Of a DNA stretch of 64,000 bases, positions 34,140 through 41,905 are shown piece after piece. The stretch covers positions 1 through 64,000 of the forward strand of contig NZ_CAKZJO010000084.1 of assembly GCF_936943645.1 (NCBI RefSeq), given 5' to 3'. The notes below the pieces were generated by a model. That model made no database searches. It worked only from the letters and a program-made list of their open reading frames with translations, and was not told the DNA's origin. Made by a program: the position numbers and the translations under genes. Source of the stretch: an uncultured Bradyrhizobium sp. (GTDB taxonomy: Bacteria; Pseudomonadota; Alphaproteobacteria; Rhizobiales; Xanthobacteraceae). Positions within the stretch are counted from its first letter, which is position 1. Every line of letters begins with the position of its first letter.

Positions 34140-34464
34140 GAGGCTGGGTGTACTTTTTTTTGCTCGGGGGCCAAGCAAAAAATCGAAAAACAACCCCATG
34201 CACAGTAGAAGGCCCTTGATCCATAAGGGGTTTTGAAAGCACGTTGCAGCGACATTCGCGGCGGCGATGAAGTTGACCCGTCGGGCAAAACACCGAGGCA
34301 CTGGTTGCGAGCGGGGGTGGGCCAAAGCGCGCTTTCGTCCTCCGCGATGTGCTCGTCAGGCCGCGTGGCGGGGCGCATCTGCCAGCCTCCCGTTGAGCCA
34401 GATCAATACTCCCGGAGCACGTCCGCGGACCTTTCCATGAGCGTACCGATGGAAGGGGGCCGAC
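34140..34464. repeat. Non-coding region with a likely dispersed Bradyrhizobium repeat
   Basis: 325 bases without a supportable gene. The first half contains a T8 run, an A-rich stretch (CAAAAAATCGAAAAACAACCCC near 34178) and an AACCCC / GGGGTT dyad around 34192-34235. I recall near-identical text in many Bradyrhizobium intergenic regions, sometimes annotated as short hypothetical genes on the minus strand. It looks like a dispersed element or relic, but I cannot confirm this from one copy. The second half shows nothing beyond the Shine-Dalgarno AAGGGGG for the antiporter. Confidence 0.4.
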
Positions 34465-35565
34465 ATGCGAACTCTGCTCAGGGAGATCCGGAATACACCT
34501 TTGCTCTGGATGCTGGTGTTCGTCCCCATCGTGCTGGTGGCCGAGGCGGCGGTGCCGCATTCGCACACGCTGCTGTTCGTGCTGGCCGTGCTTGCCATCG
34601 TGCCGCTGGCGGCTCTGCTCAGCCATGCCACCGAAGCGGTTGCTGCAAAAACCGGCGATGCTGTCGGCGGGCTGCTCAATGCCACGCTCGGCAATCTGAC
34701 GGAGCTGATCATCGCCATCACGGCGCTGCGCGCCGGCCAGTACATGCTCGTGAAGGCTTCGATTGCGGGCGCGATCGTCACCAACGCGGTTTTCATGCTG
34801 GGGGCCTGCCTGCTGCTCGGCGGCCTGCGCTACCACGTGCAGGAGTACAACCGCGCCGGCGCGCGGCTCTCGTCCGGCCTGCTGCTGATGGCGACCGTGG
34901 CGTTGCTTGCGCCTTCGGCGGTCGCCGATCTCGAGCATCTGCCGCAGGGCGGGGCCGTCCTCAACAAGCTGAGCCTCGGCATTTCAATCCTGCTGATCTT
35001 CGCTTACGCGCTCGGCCTGTGGTTCTCGCTGGTGACGCACAAGGAATTGTTCGCAAGCGCCGATCACGGCGACGACAAGGAGGCGCACTGGCCGATCGGA
35101 GTAGCCGTGGGCACGCTGTTGGTCGTCACGGTGCTGGTCGCGCTCGTCAGCGAGATCTTCGTGGAATCGGTGCAGAAGGCAGCGGAGACCTTCGGCATGA
35201 GCCCGGCCTTCGTCGGCTTCATCGTCGTCTCGCTGGTCGGCGCCGCCGCGGAATTTGCCGTGGCCTTCGGCGCGGCCCGCAAGGACCGGCTCGACATGGC
35301 CGTCAGCATCGCGCTCGGCAGCGCCTCGCAGATCGCGCTGTTCGTTGCGCCCGCGCTGGTGCTGCTCAGCTATGTCGTGGGGCCGAAGCCGCTGGACCTG
35401 CAGTTCTGGCCGGGAGCCGTGACCATGGTGATGATTGCGACGGTCACGTCGGCCTTCATCACGGCAAGCGGACGCTCGGCATGGTTCGTCGGCGCGCTGA
35501 TGGTCTTCATCTACGCAGTGTTCGCGCTGACGCTGTATGTGGTCCCGCCGGCGGGACAGGGATGA
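34465..35565 (+). CDS. Calcium/proton antiporter (CaCA family)
   Basis: 366 residues, about 11 transmembrane helices. The two inverted alpha-repeats of cation/Ca2+ exchangers are clear: GLLNATLGNLTELIIAI near residue 70 and FIVVSLVGAAAEFAVAFGAAR near 255, each with the essential Glu (GN-x3-E and A-x-E). An acidic/His-rich loop (SADHGDDKEAH) separates the halves, as in ChaA/Cax proteins. It exports Ca2+ (possibly Na+ or K+) using the proton gradient. The next genes, on the opposite strand, belong to the stress response, so a role in ion or alkaline stress is possible. Confidence 0.92.
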   Translation: MRTLLREIRNTPLLWMLVFVPIVLVAEAAVPHSHTLLFVLAVLAIVPLAALLSHATEAVAAKTGDAVGGLLNATLGNLTELIIAITALRAGQYMLVKASIAGAIVTNAVFMLGACLLLGGLRYHVQEYNRAGARLSSGLLLMATVALLAPSAVADLEHLPQGGAVLNKLSLGISILLIFAYALGLWFSLVTHKELFASADHGDDKEAHWPIGVAVGTLLVVTVLVALVSEIFVESVQKAAETFGMSPAFVGFIVVSLVGAAAEFAVAFGAARKDRLDMAVSIALGSASQIALFVAPALVLLSYVVGPKPLDLQFWPGAVTMVMIATVTSAFITASGRSAWFVGALMVFIYAVFALTLYVVPPAGQG

Positions 35566-35604
35566 CGTACGCCGAGCGGCGTTGCCGATCACTCATGTTC
35601 ACGT

Positions 35605-35880
35605 TCACGGCAGGAGGGTCACGAGTTCGTAGACGATCACGGCAGCGCCGAGACAGCGCCGCCAAGGGTTGACGCCGCGGATGATCTCGTCCGCGCCCCA
35701 GATGATGAGTCCGCCTTTCACGACGATGGTCAAGCCGACGCTCGCCTTGCCTGCGGAAGGCCAGAGCCAGAGCAGAACGCCTGCGACGAGCACGATCCAA
35801 AGCAGAAGATTGGGCCATTGCGCGATGGTGATGGCGCCTGTTTCGCGATTGCGGAAGAACCACTGAAGGAAACGCCGCAT
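35605..35880 (-). CDS. Small membrane protein of unknown function
   Basis: 91 residues with two or three predicted helices (LLLWIVLVAGVLLWLWP, VGLTIVVKGGLIIWGADEII and CLGAAVIVYELVTLL). The opening MRRFLQWFFRNRETGAITIAQWPN is basic. No family is recognised by eye. It lies 12 bases after the pyridoxamine-oxidase-like stress gene and is probably expressed from the same EcfG-type promoter. Confidence 0.65.
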   Translation of the reverse strand: MRRFLQWFFRNRETGAITIAQWPNLLLWIVLVAGVLLWLWPSAGKASVGLTIVVKGGLIIWGADEIIRGVNPWRRCLGAAVIVYELVTLLP

Positions 35881-35892
35881 CGACCGTGCCGA

Positions 35893-36324
35893 TCAGAGCC
35901 GGACTTGACCCTCTTGGTTACCCTGCCAATACGTGACGCGGCTCGCCTTGACCTTGATCAGCACGATGCCCGGCGTGTCGATGCCGCGGTCGAACCATTT
36001 GTCGAGATCGCTGGTCCAATGTTGCTGGAAGGCCGCCTTGTCCCGGATCAATTCGGCGGTCCCTTCGACGGCGACATAGATGCCGTTCGAAAAAAGGCCC
36101 GCTTCTGACGAAAACCCGAGCGCGACTTTCGGGTTTCGTTGGATGTCCGAGACGGTGCGCGTCTGTTCATACGCAAAGTAGTAGGACGTGCCGTCATAGG
36201 CGACATCGCCATTGTTGCTCATCGGACGGTTGGCGATCTCGCCGTTCTCGGTATGGGTGGAAAGAATGGCGATGTCGATCCCGGCCATTTCTTTCGCGAT
36301 CTCGGCGAGCGGTTTCCTGGACAT
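35893..36324 (-). CDS. Pyridoxamine 5'-phosphate oxidase-like general stress protein
   Basis: 143 residues of the split-barrel flavin-binding fold (general stress protein 26 type). AILSTHTENGEIANRPMSNNGDVAYDGTSYYFAYEQTRTVSDIQRNPKVALGF covers the FMN-binding strands. The family binds FMN, FAD or F420; the substrate is generally unknown. An exact EcfG promoter 27-51 bases upstream (36351-36375) supports control by the general stress response. A small membrane protein gene follows in the same operon. Confidence 0.88.
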   Translation of the reverse strand: MSRKPLAEIAKEMAGIDIAILSTHTENGEIANRPMSNNGDVAYDGTSYYFAYEQTRTVSDIQRNPKVALGFSSEAGLFSNGIYVAVEGTAELIRDKAAFQQHWTSDLDKWFDRGIDTPGIVLIKVKASRVTYWQGNQEGQVRL

Positions 36325-36350
36325 GAACTTTCCTCGAGTGAGGCTGGAGC

Positions 36351-36375
36351 AACGACGGGATCAGGCCCATGTTCC
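36351..36375 (-). promoter_or_regulatory. EcfG-type promoter of the general stress protein
   Basis: On the minus strand GGAAC (36375-36371), 16 bases, then CGTT (36354-36351): an exact match to the alphaproteobacterial EcfG consensus. The expected transcript start is about 20 bases before the ATG at 36324. Confidence 0.82.
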
Positions 36376-36397
36376 TGCGCCCCTCCAGGCTCCAAAC

Positions 36398-36431
36398 TAA
36401 AACCGCCCCCGACGGCGGTCGGAGGCGGTTC
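36398..36431 (-). terminator. Terminator of the csbD-like gene
   Basis: On the minus strand GAACCGCCTCCGACC pairs with GGTCGG-type bases ending GGGGGCGGTTTT, giving a long GC-rich stem around the loop GCC, followed by TTTTAG. It is 15 bases after the CsbD stop and separates that gene from the downstream EcfG promoter. Confidence 0.7.
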
Positions 36432-36445
36432 TGAATCGGATCGGA

Positions 36446-36622
36446 CTAGTGGCCGGTGCCGGGCTTTGTGGTCTTCGGGGGCTTGCCGTCTTCCATCCGG
36501 CCCTCGTTCCGGAGGTCGCGCCCCTCCTGAGCCTTGCGCTGACTCTCGGGATCCTTGCCGTGCTCGTTCATCTCTTCCTTGATGTAACCTGCGCCTTCCT
36601 TGATCTTGCCTTCAACGCTCAT
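36446..36622 (-). CDS. CsbD-like stress protein
   Basis: 58 residues, ATG at 36622. It reads MSVEGKIKEGAGYIKEEM, then a strongly charged, glycine-rich tail (EHGKDPESQRKAQEGRDLRNEGR). The repeated KIKEGAG-type pattern is that of the CsbD family, small hydrophilic proteins induced in stationary phase and general stress, with unknown biochemistry. It has its own EcfG promoter and a downstream terminator, so it is monocistronic. Confidence 0.85.
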   Translation of the reverse strand: MSVEGKIKEGAGYIKEEMNEHGKDPESQRKAQEGRDLRNEGRMEDGKPPKTTKPGTGH

Positions 36623-36647
36623 GGTTTTCTCCTTCTATATAGGAGAC

Positions 36648-36672
36648 AACGTGTTGGCCGACCGACCGTTCC
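36648..36672 (-). promoter_or_regulatory. EcfG-type promoter of the csbD-like gene
   Basis: Minus strand GGAAC (36672-36668), 16 bases, then CGTT (36651-36648), an exact consensus match. The start of transcription would fall near 36641, about 20 bases before the ATG, with GGAG between them (near 36640). This is the second of three such promoters in the window. Confidence 0.85.
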
Positions 36673-36758
36673 TGCATCGAACCGACGCTTTGCGCGGAAC
36701 CCGCTGCTCGCGAATGCAGATGATACGGGCGTTCCCATCATTCCCAGCGAGTGTGCCT

Positions 36759-37502
36759 CTAAAACTGATACCGCCGCAGGCCCCCATCCACGGGGATCAC
36801 TGTCCCCGTGATGTACCTTGCGACAGGTGACGCCAGAAACACCGCGAGCGCTGCCAGATCCTCCGGCTCGCCCCAATAGCCGACCGGGATCTCCTCTTCC
36901 GCAAACCGCTCGCGATAGTCGGGTGCGTAGTTGCGGCGGATCTGTTCGCTCATGATGCGGCCGGGCGGGATACAGTTGATGGTGATGCCGTGCTCGCCGA
37001 TCTCGCGCGACAGGCCCTTGGCCCAGGCGTGTACGGCGGCCTTGGCAGCGAAGGCGGCGTTGAGGCCTTCCGGCTCGGACTTGCCGGTGATGTTGACGAT
37101 GCGGCCCCATTTGCGCGCGATCATCTGCGGCAGCAGGGCATGCGCGATGCGGCGGTAGCTGGTGAAGTTCAGCGCGATCGCCTCGTCCCATTTGCTGTCG
37201 GGCGCATCGACGGGGAGGGGACGGCTGCCGCCGGCATTGTTGATGAGGATGTCGACATGGCCGAGCTCCTTCACCGCGAAGGCCGCGATCCGCTCCGCCG
37301 CGTCCTTCGCCATGACGTCCTGCTCGAGCGGCGTGATCAGTCCGCCACCGACCTCCTTCACCAGCTCTGCAAGCAGGTCGGTGCGCCGCGCCACGCCGAC
37401 GACGCGCACGCCTTCGGCGGCCAGGCCCTTGGCGATGGCACGGCCGATGCCGATGCTCGCGCCGGTGACGACTGCGGTTTTCGATTTGAGCCCGAGGTCC
37501 AT
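36759..37502 (-). CDS. SDR family oxidoreductase
   Basis: 247 residues from the ATG at 37502; the longer open frame upstream has no family character. Glycine motif TGASIGIGRAIAKGL; Arg after strand 2 (VGVARRTD), which favours NADP(H); NNAGG; and INITGK replaces the usual serine-containing segment. The active-site Tyr-x3-Lys is missing: the region where it belongs reads LNAAFAAKAAVHAW, with Phe at the Tyr position and the Lys retained. Either catalysis is altered or the protein is not a classical dehydrogenase. Ends VIPVDGGLRRYQF. Confidence 0.85.
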   Translation of the reverse strand: MDLGLKSKTAVVTGASIGIGRAIAKGLAAEGVRVVGVARRTDLLAELVKEVGGGLITPLEQDVMAKDAAERIAAFAVKELGHVDILINNAGGSRPLPVDAPDSKWDEAIALNFTSYRRIAHALLPQMIARKWGRIVNITGKSEPEGLNAAFAAKAAVHAWAKGLSREIGEHGITINCIPPGRIMSEQIRRNYAPDYRERFAEEEIPVGYWGEPEDLAALAVFLASPVARYITGTVIPVDGGLRRYQF

Positions 37503-37665
37503 GGTCGCACGCTCTCTTGGTTGTTTTCTTGCTTGTTGCTGCTCGTTCCCGTCCCGTCCCGCTCGGGGCGATTTGCCCGACCGGGACGAGCAGTGGTAAC
37601 CAAGAGCCTTGACCAAGGACAAGAGCCTTGGCGAAGGAAACAGCAAAAAGAAAAGGCGTTGAGCG

Positions 37666-38436
37666 ATGGTCTGGGATCCGCAGCAATATCTGAAATTCTC
37701 CGGCCATCGGCTCCGGCCTGCTGTGGACCTCCTGATGCGGATCCCGGATTTTGGCCCGCGCACGATTGCCGATCTCGGCGCGGGCGCCGGCAACGTGACG
37801 AAGCTGATCAAGGAGCGATGGCCGGAGGCGAGCGTAACAGGCGTCGAAGGCTCGGCCGAGATGGTCGCCGCCGGCCGCAAGGCTGCGCCCGAGGTGGAAT
37901 GGTCACATGAGGATCTCGGCCATTGGCGCCCCGGCAGGCAATACGACTTGATCTATTCCAATGCCGCACTGCACTGGTTGCCCAATCATGCGGCACTGTT
38001 TCCCTCGGTGATGGAGAAGGTGAAGCCTAGCGGCATGCTTGCGGTGCAGATGCCGCGCAACTTCCTGGCGCCGTCGCATGTGCTGATCGGCGAGACCGCG
38101 CTCGACGGTCCGTGGCGCTCCAAGGTCGAGCACCTCGTCACGCCGCCGCCGGTCGAGGGGCCGGCCTGTTATCATGATCTTCTCGCGCCGATGTCGGCCA
38201 ATATCGACATCTGGGAGACCGAATATCTGCAGGTGCTCGAAGGCGAGAACCCGGTCAAGGAATGGACCAAGGGGACTTGGCTGACGCGCTATCTCGACGT
38301 GCTGGAGGGAGACGAGAAGGTCGCATTTGAAGCCGCCTATGGCGCGCGCGTGGCGAAGGCCTATCCGAAGAATGCGGCGGGGCAGACCCTGTTCCCGTTC
38401 CGCCGTCTGTTCATGGTCGCCCAGCGCAAGGATTGA
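37666..38436 (+). CDS. tam: Trans-aconitate 2-methyltransferase
   Basis: 256 residues. The start MVWDPQQYLKFSGHRLRPAVDLL is typical of Tam. The SAM-binding motif is IADLGAGAGNVTKLI with the acidic VTGVEGS after it, followed by DLIYSNAALHWLPNH. The C-terminal part (KGTWLTRYLDVL, FPFRRLFMVAQRK) also matches. It methylates trans-aconitate, a toxic by-product of the citrate cycle. It lies divergent from the SDR gene and is followed by a small TGCCGC-AAT-GCGGCA hairpin. Confidence 0.92.
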   Translation: MVWDPQQYLKFSGHRLRPAVDLLMRIPDFGPRTIADLGAGAGNVTKLIKERWPEASVTGVEGSAEMVAAGRKAAPEVEWSHEDLGHWRPGRQYDLIYSNAALHWLPNHAALFPSVMEKVKPSGMLAVQMPRNFLAPSHVLIGETALDGPWRSKVEHLVTPPPVEGPACYHDLLAPMSANIDIWETEYLQVLEGENPVKEWTKGTWLTRYLDVLEGDEKVAFEAAYGARVAKAYPKNAAGQTLFPFRRLFMVAQRKD

Positions 38437-38441
38437 TGCGC

Positions 38442-38456
38442 TGCCGCAATGCGGCA
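38442..38456 (+). terminator. Small hairpin after tam
   Basis: TGCCGC-AAT-GCGGCA starts five bases after the tam stop. The stem is six base pairs with no T run, so termination is uncertain. The remaining 180 bases up to the TRAP gene show an AAACCGG / CCGGTTT dyad (38584-38611) just before the Shine-Dalgarno region. Confidence 0.4.
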
Positions 38457-38636
38457 TAAGCGCTCGTTCCCCGGGACGGGTGCGGGTGCGAGGTTGCGTT
38501 AACAGCGCTCGTCAAGATAACTTGGCTGCGGCAAATTGGGCTTAGGTCTAGTTGTTCGGCTCGCGGATTACTGCCACTACTCAAACCGGAAAAGAAAAAG
38601 GCACCCGGTTTGTCTGGGGTTGTTGGGGAGGTCTTC

Positions 38637-39638
38637 ATGCGCAAACTGCTTCTCGCGGTCGCGGCGGCCGCGCTCGTTCTCGCTCCTGCCGTTGGCCAGG
38701 CTCAGACTCCGATCGTCATCAAGTTCAGCCACGTCGTCGCCAACGACACCCCGAAAGGCAAAGGCGCGCTGAAGTTCAAGGAGCTTGCGGAGAAATACAC
38801 CGACGGCAAGGTCAAGGTCGAAGTGTACCCGAACTCCACGCTCTACAAGGACAAGGAGGAGATCGAGGCGCTGCAGCTCGGCTCCGTGCAGATGCTCGCT
38901 CCCTCCACCGCGAAGTTCGCGCCGCTCGGCGTCAAGGAGTTCGAAGCGCTCGACCTCCCCTGGCTGTTCAAGGATGACCAGACCTATGCGAATGCGATGA
39001 AGGGTACGGTCGGCAAGTGGCTGTTCCAGAAGCTGGAGGCCAAGGGCATCACCGGGCTCGCCTATTGGGACAATGGTTTCCACATGGTCTCCTCTAATCG
39101 CCCGCTGATAAAGCCGACCGACTTCCAGGGCCTCAAGTTCCGCATCTCCGGCTCGAAGGTCGCCGACCAGTATTTCCGCCTTGTCGGCTCGATCCCGCAG
39201 ATCATGGCGTTCTCCGAAGTCTATCAAGCTTTGCAGACCGGCGTGGTCGACGGCTGCGAGAACACCGCGTCCAACTATCTGACGCAGAAATTCTACGAGG
39301 TGCAGAAGGACATCACCGTGTCCTATCACGCGCATCTGCAATATGCCGTGATCGTCAATTCGAAGTTCTGGTCGGGCCTGCCACCCGACATTCGAACCCA
39401 GCTCGACAAGGCGATGGCGGACGCGACCGACTACACCAACCAGATCGCGCACCAGGAGAACGAAGACGCGCTGGTCGCGATCAAGAAGACCGGAAAGACC
39501 AATCTGCATTATCTGACCGATGCCGATCGCAAGGCGTGGCAGGAAGCGATGCAGCCGACGTATAAATGGGCAAAGGGGCGAGTCGGGCAGGAGGTGCTCG
39601 ATCTCGTCGCCAAGGAACTCGACGTCAAGATGAACTGA
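38637..39638 (+). CDS. TRAP transporter solute-binding protein (DctP family)
   Basis: 333 residues from the ATG at 38637, preceded by GGGGAGGT. Signal peptide KLLLAVAAAALVLAPAVGQAQ. The mature part IVIKFSHVVANDTPKGKGALKFKELAEKYTDGKVKVEVYPNSTLY is typical DctP. The substrate-carboxylate Arg is in GLKFRISGSKVADQ, and VVDGCENTASNY is the second ligand segment. It captures an organic acid in the periplasm for the DctQM membrane part encoded next. A hairpin between the two genes probably keeps the binding protein in excess. Confidence 0.93.
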   Translation: MRKLLLAVAAAALVLAPAVGQAQTPIVIKFSHVVANDTPKGKGALKFKELAEKYTDGKVKVEVYPNSTLYKDKEEIEALQLGSVQMLAPSTAKFAPLGVKEFEALDLPWLFKDDQTYANAMKGTVGKWLFQKLEAKGITGLAYWDNGFHMVSSNRPLIKPTDFQGLKFRISGSKVADQYFRLVGSIPQIMAFSEVYQALQTGVVDGCENTASNYLTQKFYEVQKDITVSYHAHLQYAVIVNSKFWSGLPPDIRTQLDKAMADATDYTNQIAHQENEDALVAIKKTGKTNLHYLTDADRKAWQEAMQPTYKWAKGRVGQEVLDLVAKELDVKMN

Positions 39639-39664
39639 CGGCCGCGGCCCAATAAGAACAACAC

Positions 39665-39699
39665 GAACGGTCGGGGGTGATCACACTCCCGGCCGTTTC
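39665..39699 (+). terminator. Hairpin between dctP and dctQM
   Basis: GAACGGTCGGGGGTG pairs, with a few wobbles and one bulge, with CACTCCCGGCCGTTTC around the loop ATCA. A short T run follows. It is a likely partial terminator or 3' stabiliser that raises the level of the binding-protein transcript over the downstream permease. Confidence 0.6.
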
Positions 39700-39735
39700 G
39701 CATCAGAATGACGAGCCGATGCTGGGGGGACCAAG

Positions 39736-41769
39736 TTGCTGCGTGTGCTGAACCGTGTGCTCGACCATCTCGAGGAATGGCTGATCGCGACGATGATCGC
39801 GGCCGCGACGTCGCTCATCTTCGTTGCCGTGCTGCACCGTTACGGCGCCGGGCTGTCGATCGACATCGCCAAATGGGCGGAAGCCCGCAACCTGGCTTTC
39901 CTGGCCGTGCCGGCGCGCGCGACGTTCGTCTGGCTTGCGGCGCTCGACCTCTCCTGGGCGCAGGAGCTCTGCATCTACATGTTCATCTGGATGGCGAAGT
40001 TCGGCGCCGCTTACGGCGTGCGGACCGGCATCCATGTCGGCGTCGACGTGCTGGTCAACATCCTTCCCGGCGGATCGCGCCGGCGCGTCATCACCTTCGG
40101 TCTTCTATGCGGCGCGCTCTTCACCGCCATCGTTGCCTATTTCGGTGCCGCCTTCGTCGGCCAGATGTGGCAGACCGGCCAGCAGTCCAACGATCTGGAA
40201 GCCCCGATGTGGATGGTGTACCTCACCATTCCGCTCGGCTCCGGCTTGATGTGCTTCCGCTTCCTGCAGGTCGCCTGGTCGTTCTATCGCACCGGCGAAC
40301 TGCCGCATCACGACATGGCCGGCGTCGAAGGCGTCGAGGTGGACCCGGTGCATCCGGCGCCGGTGACGCCGACCCAGGTGGTCCGGGACGAGCGCAGCCC
40401 GCTCGGCTGGATCCTGATGCTGCTGCCGGTGCTGATCGTCGCCATCTGCTTTGCGCATGCTGGCCACGTCATCACGCTGCCGCAGGGTCTGCGCGTCGTC
40501 GTCGTCTTCGCGCTCCTGCTCTCGTTGATGCTGACGGGCATGCCGATCTCGATCGCGCTCGGTCTCACCGTGCTCAGCTTCATGTTCACGCTGACCGACG
40601 TGCGAACCGAATCGGTGGCGCTGAAGCTGTTTACCGGCATCGAGAATTTCGAGATCATGGCGATCCCGTTCTTCATCCTCGCCGGCAATTTCCTGACCCA
40701 TGGCGGGGTGGCGCGGCGGATGATCACCTTCGCAACCTCGCTGGTCGGCCATTGGTATGGCGGTCTGGCGCTGTCCGGGGTGGTCGCCTGCGCGTTGTTT
40801 GCCGCGATCTCCGGCTCCTCGCCGGCGACCGTGGTGGCGATCGGTTCGGTGATCCTGCCGGCGATGGTCGCGCAAGGGTTTCCGAAGCGGTTCGGCGCGG
40901 GCGTGATCACGACGTCGGGCTCGCTCGGAATTCTGATTCCGCCGTCGATCCCGATGGTGCTCTACGCCGTCTCGACCAACAGCTCGGTGGGCAAGCTGTT
41001 CATCGCGGGCATCATACCGGGGCTTGTGCTCGCGTTCCTGCTCGGGGCCACGACCTTCTATCGGGCCTGGCGCAACGACTATCCGCGGATGCCGAAGGCG
41101 ACGTTCATGCAGCGCGTCGATGCGTTCCGCAAGTCGATCTGGGGCATCCTGCTGATCGTGATCGTGATCGGCGGCATCTACAGCGGCCTGTTCACGCCGA
41201 CCGAGGCCGCCGCCGTCAGCGCGGTCTACGCCTTCATCGTCGCGGTGTTCATCTACAAGGACCTGAAGCTGCGGGACGTGCCGCGGGTGCTGCTGTCGTC
41301 GGCAAACCTCTCGGCGATGCTGCTCTACATCATCACCAACGCCGTGCTGTTCTCGTTCCTGATGACCTACGAGAACGTGCCGCAGGCGCTGGCGCAATGG
41401 ATGATCGATCAGGGTCTGGGATGGATCGGCTTCCTGCTGCTGGTCAACCTGCTGCTGCTGGTGGCCGGCAATGTGATGGAGCCGTCCTCGATCATCCTGA
41501 TCATGGCGCCGATCCTGTTTCCGGTCGCGGCCAAGCTCGGCATCGACCCCATTCATTTCGGCATCCTGATGACGGTCAACATGGAGGTGGGCCTGTGCCA
41601 TCCGCCGGTCGGCCTCAATCTCTACGTGGCCTCGGGCATCGCCAAGATGGGAATCACCGAGCTCACGGTCGCGGTGTGGCCATGGCTGCTGACGATGCTG
41701 TGCTTCCTGGCGGTAGTGACCTATTGGCCCGGCCTGTCGCTGTGGCTGCCGCGATTGCTGGGGATGTAG
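39736..41769 (+). CDS. TRAP transporter fused small and large permease (DctQM)
   Basis: 677 residues from a TTG at 39736 with GGGGGA six bases upstream. Residues 1-190 are the four-helix DctQ part (WAQELCIYMFIWMAKFGAAYGVRTGIHVGVDVLV). An extra linker with a helix follows, and from about 240 the chain is DctM with PISIALGLTVLSFMF, IPFFILAGNFLTHGGVARRMI, SGSSPATVVAIGSVILPAM and GLCHPPVGLNLYV. Q-M fusions occur in several alphaproteobacterial TRAP systems. It imports an organic acid with Na+ or H+ together with the upstream binding protein. Confidence 0.92.
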   Translation: MLRVLNRVLDHLEEWLIATMIAAATSLIFVAVLHRYGAGLSIDIAKWAEARNLAFLAVPARATFVWLAALDLSWAQELCIYMFIWMAKFGAAYGVRTGIHVGVDVLVNILPGGSRRRVITFGLLCGALFTAIVAYFGAAFVGQMWQTGQQSNDLEAPMWMVYLTIPLGSGLMCFRFLQVAWSFYRTGELPHHDMAGVEGVEVDPVHPAPVTPTQVVRDERSPLGWILMLLPVLIVAICFAHAGHVITLPQGLRVVVVFALLLSLMLTGMPISIALGLTVLSFMFTLTDVRTESVALKLFTGIENFEIMAIPFFILAGNFLTHGGVARRMITFATSLVGHWYGGLALSGVVACALFAAISGSSPATVVAIGSVILPAMVAQGFPKRFGAGVITTSGSLGILIPPSIPMVLYAVSTNSSVGKLFIAGIIPGLVLAFLLGATTFYRAWRNDYPRMPKATFMQRVDAFRKSIWGILLIVIVIGGIYSGLFTPTEAAAVSAVYAFIVAVFIYKDLKLRDVPRVLLSSANLSAMLLYIITNAVLFSFLMTYENVPQALAQWMIDQGLGWIGFLLLVNLLLLVAGNVMEPSSIILIMAPILFPVAAKLGIDPIHFGILMTVNMEVGLCHPPVGLNLYVASGIAKMGITELTVAVWPWLLTMLCFLAVVTYWPGLSLWLPRLLGM

Positions 41770-41905
41770 AGAAGTAAGCGGCAGGAACGATGCACCCTCT
41801 CCCCTCGCGGGGGAGGGCGGGCGTCTGCGCTGCTCCCTCGACAATGGCAATCCACTATCAGATGCGCTTAGATGGTTCCAACCAGAGCAGGGAAGGAGCC
41901 AGCCG

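Noticed and set aside
38584..38611. AAACCGG / CCGGTTT dyad as a riboswitch before the TRAP binding protein
   Set aside because: A single short stem without any conserved riboswitch core; at most a leader hairpin.
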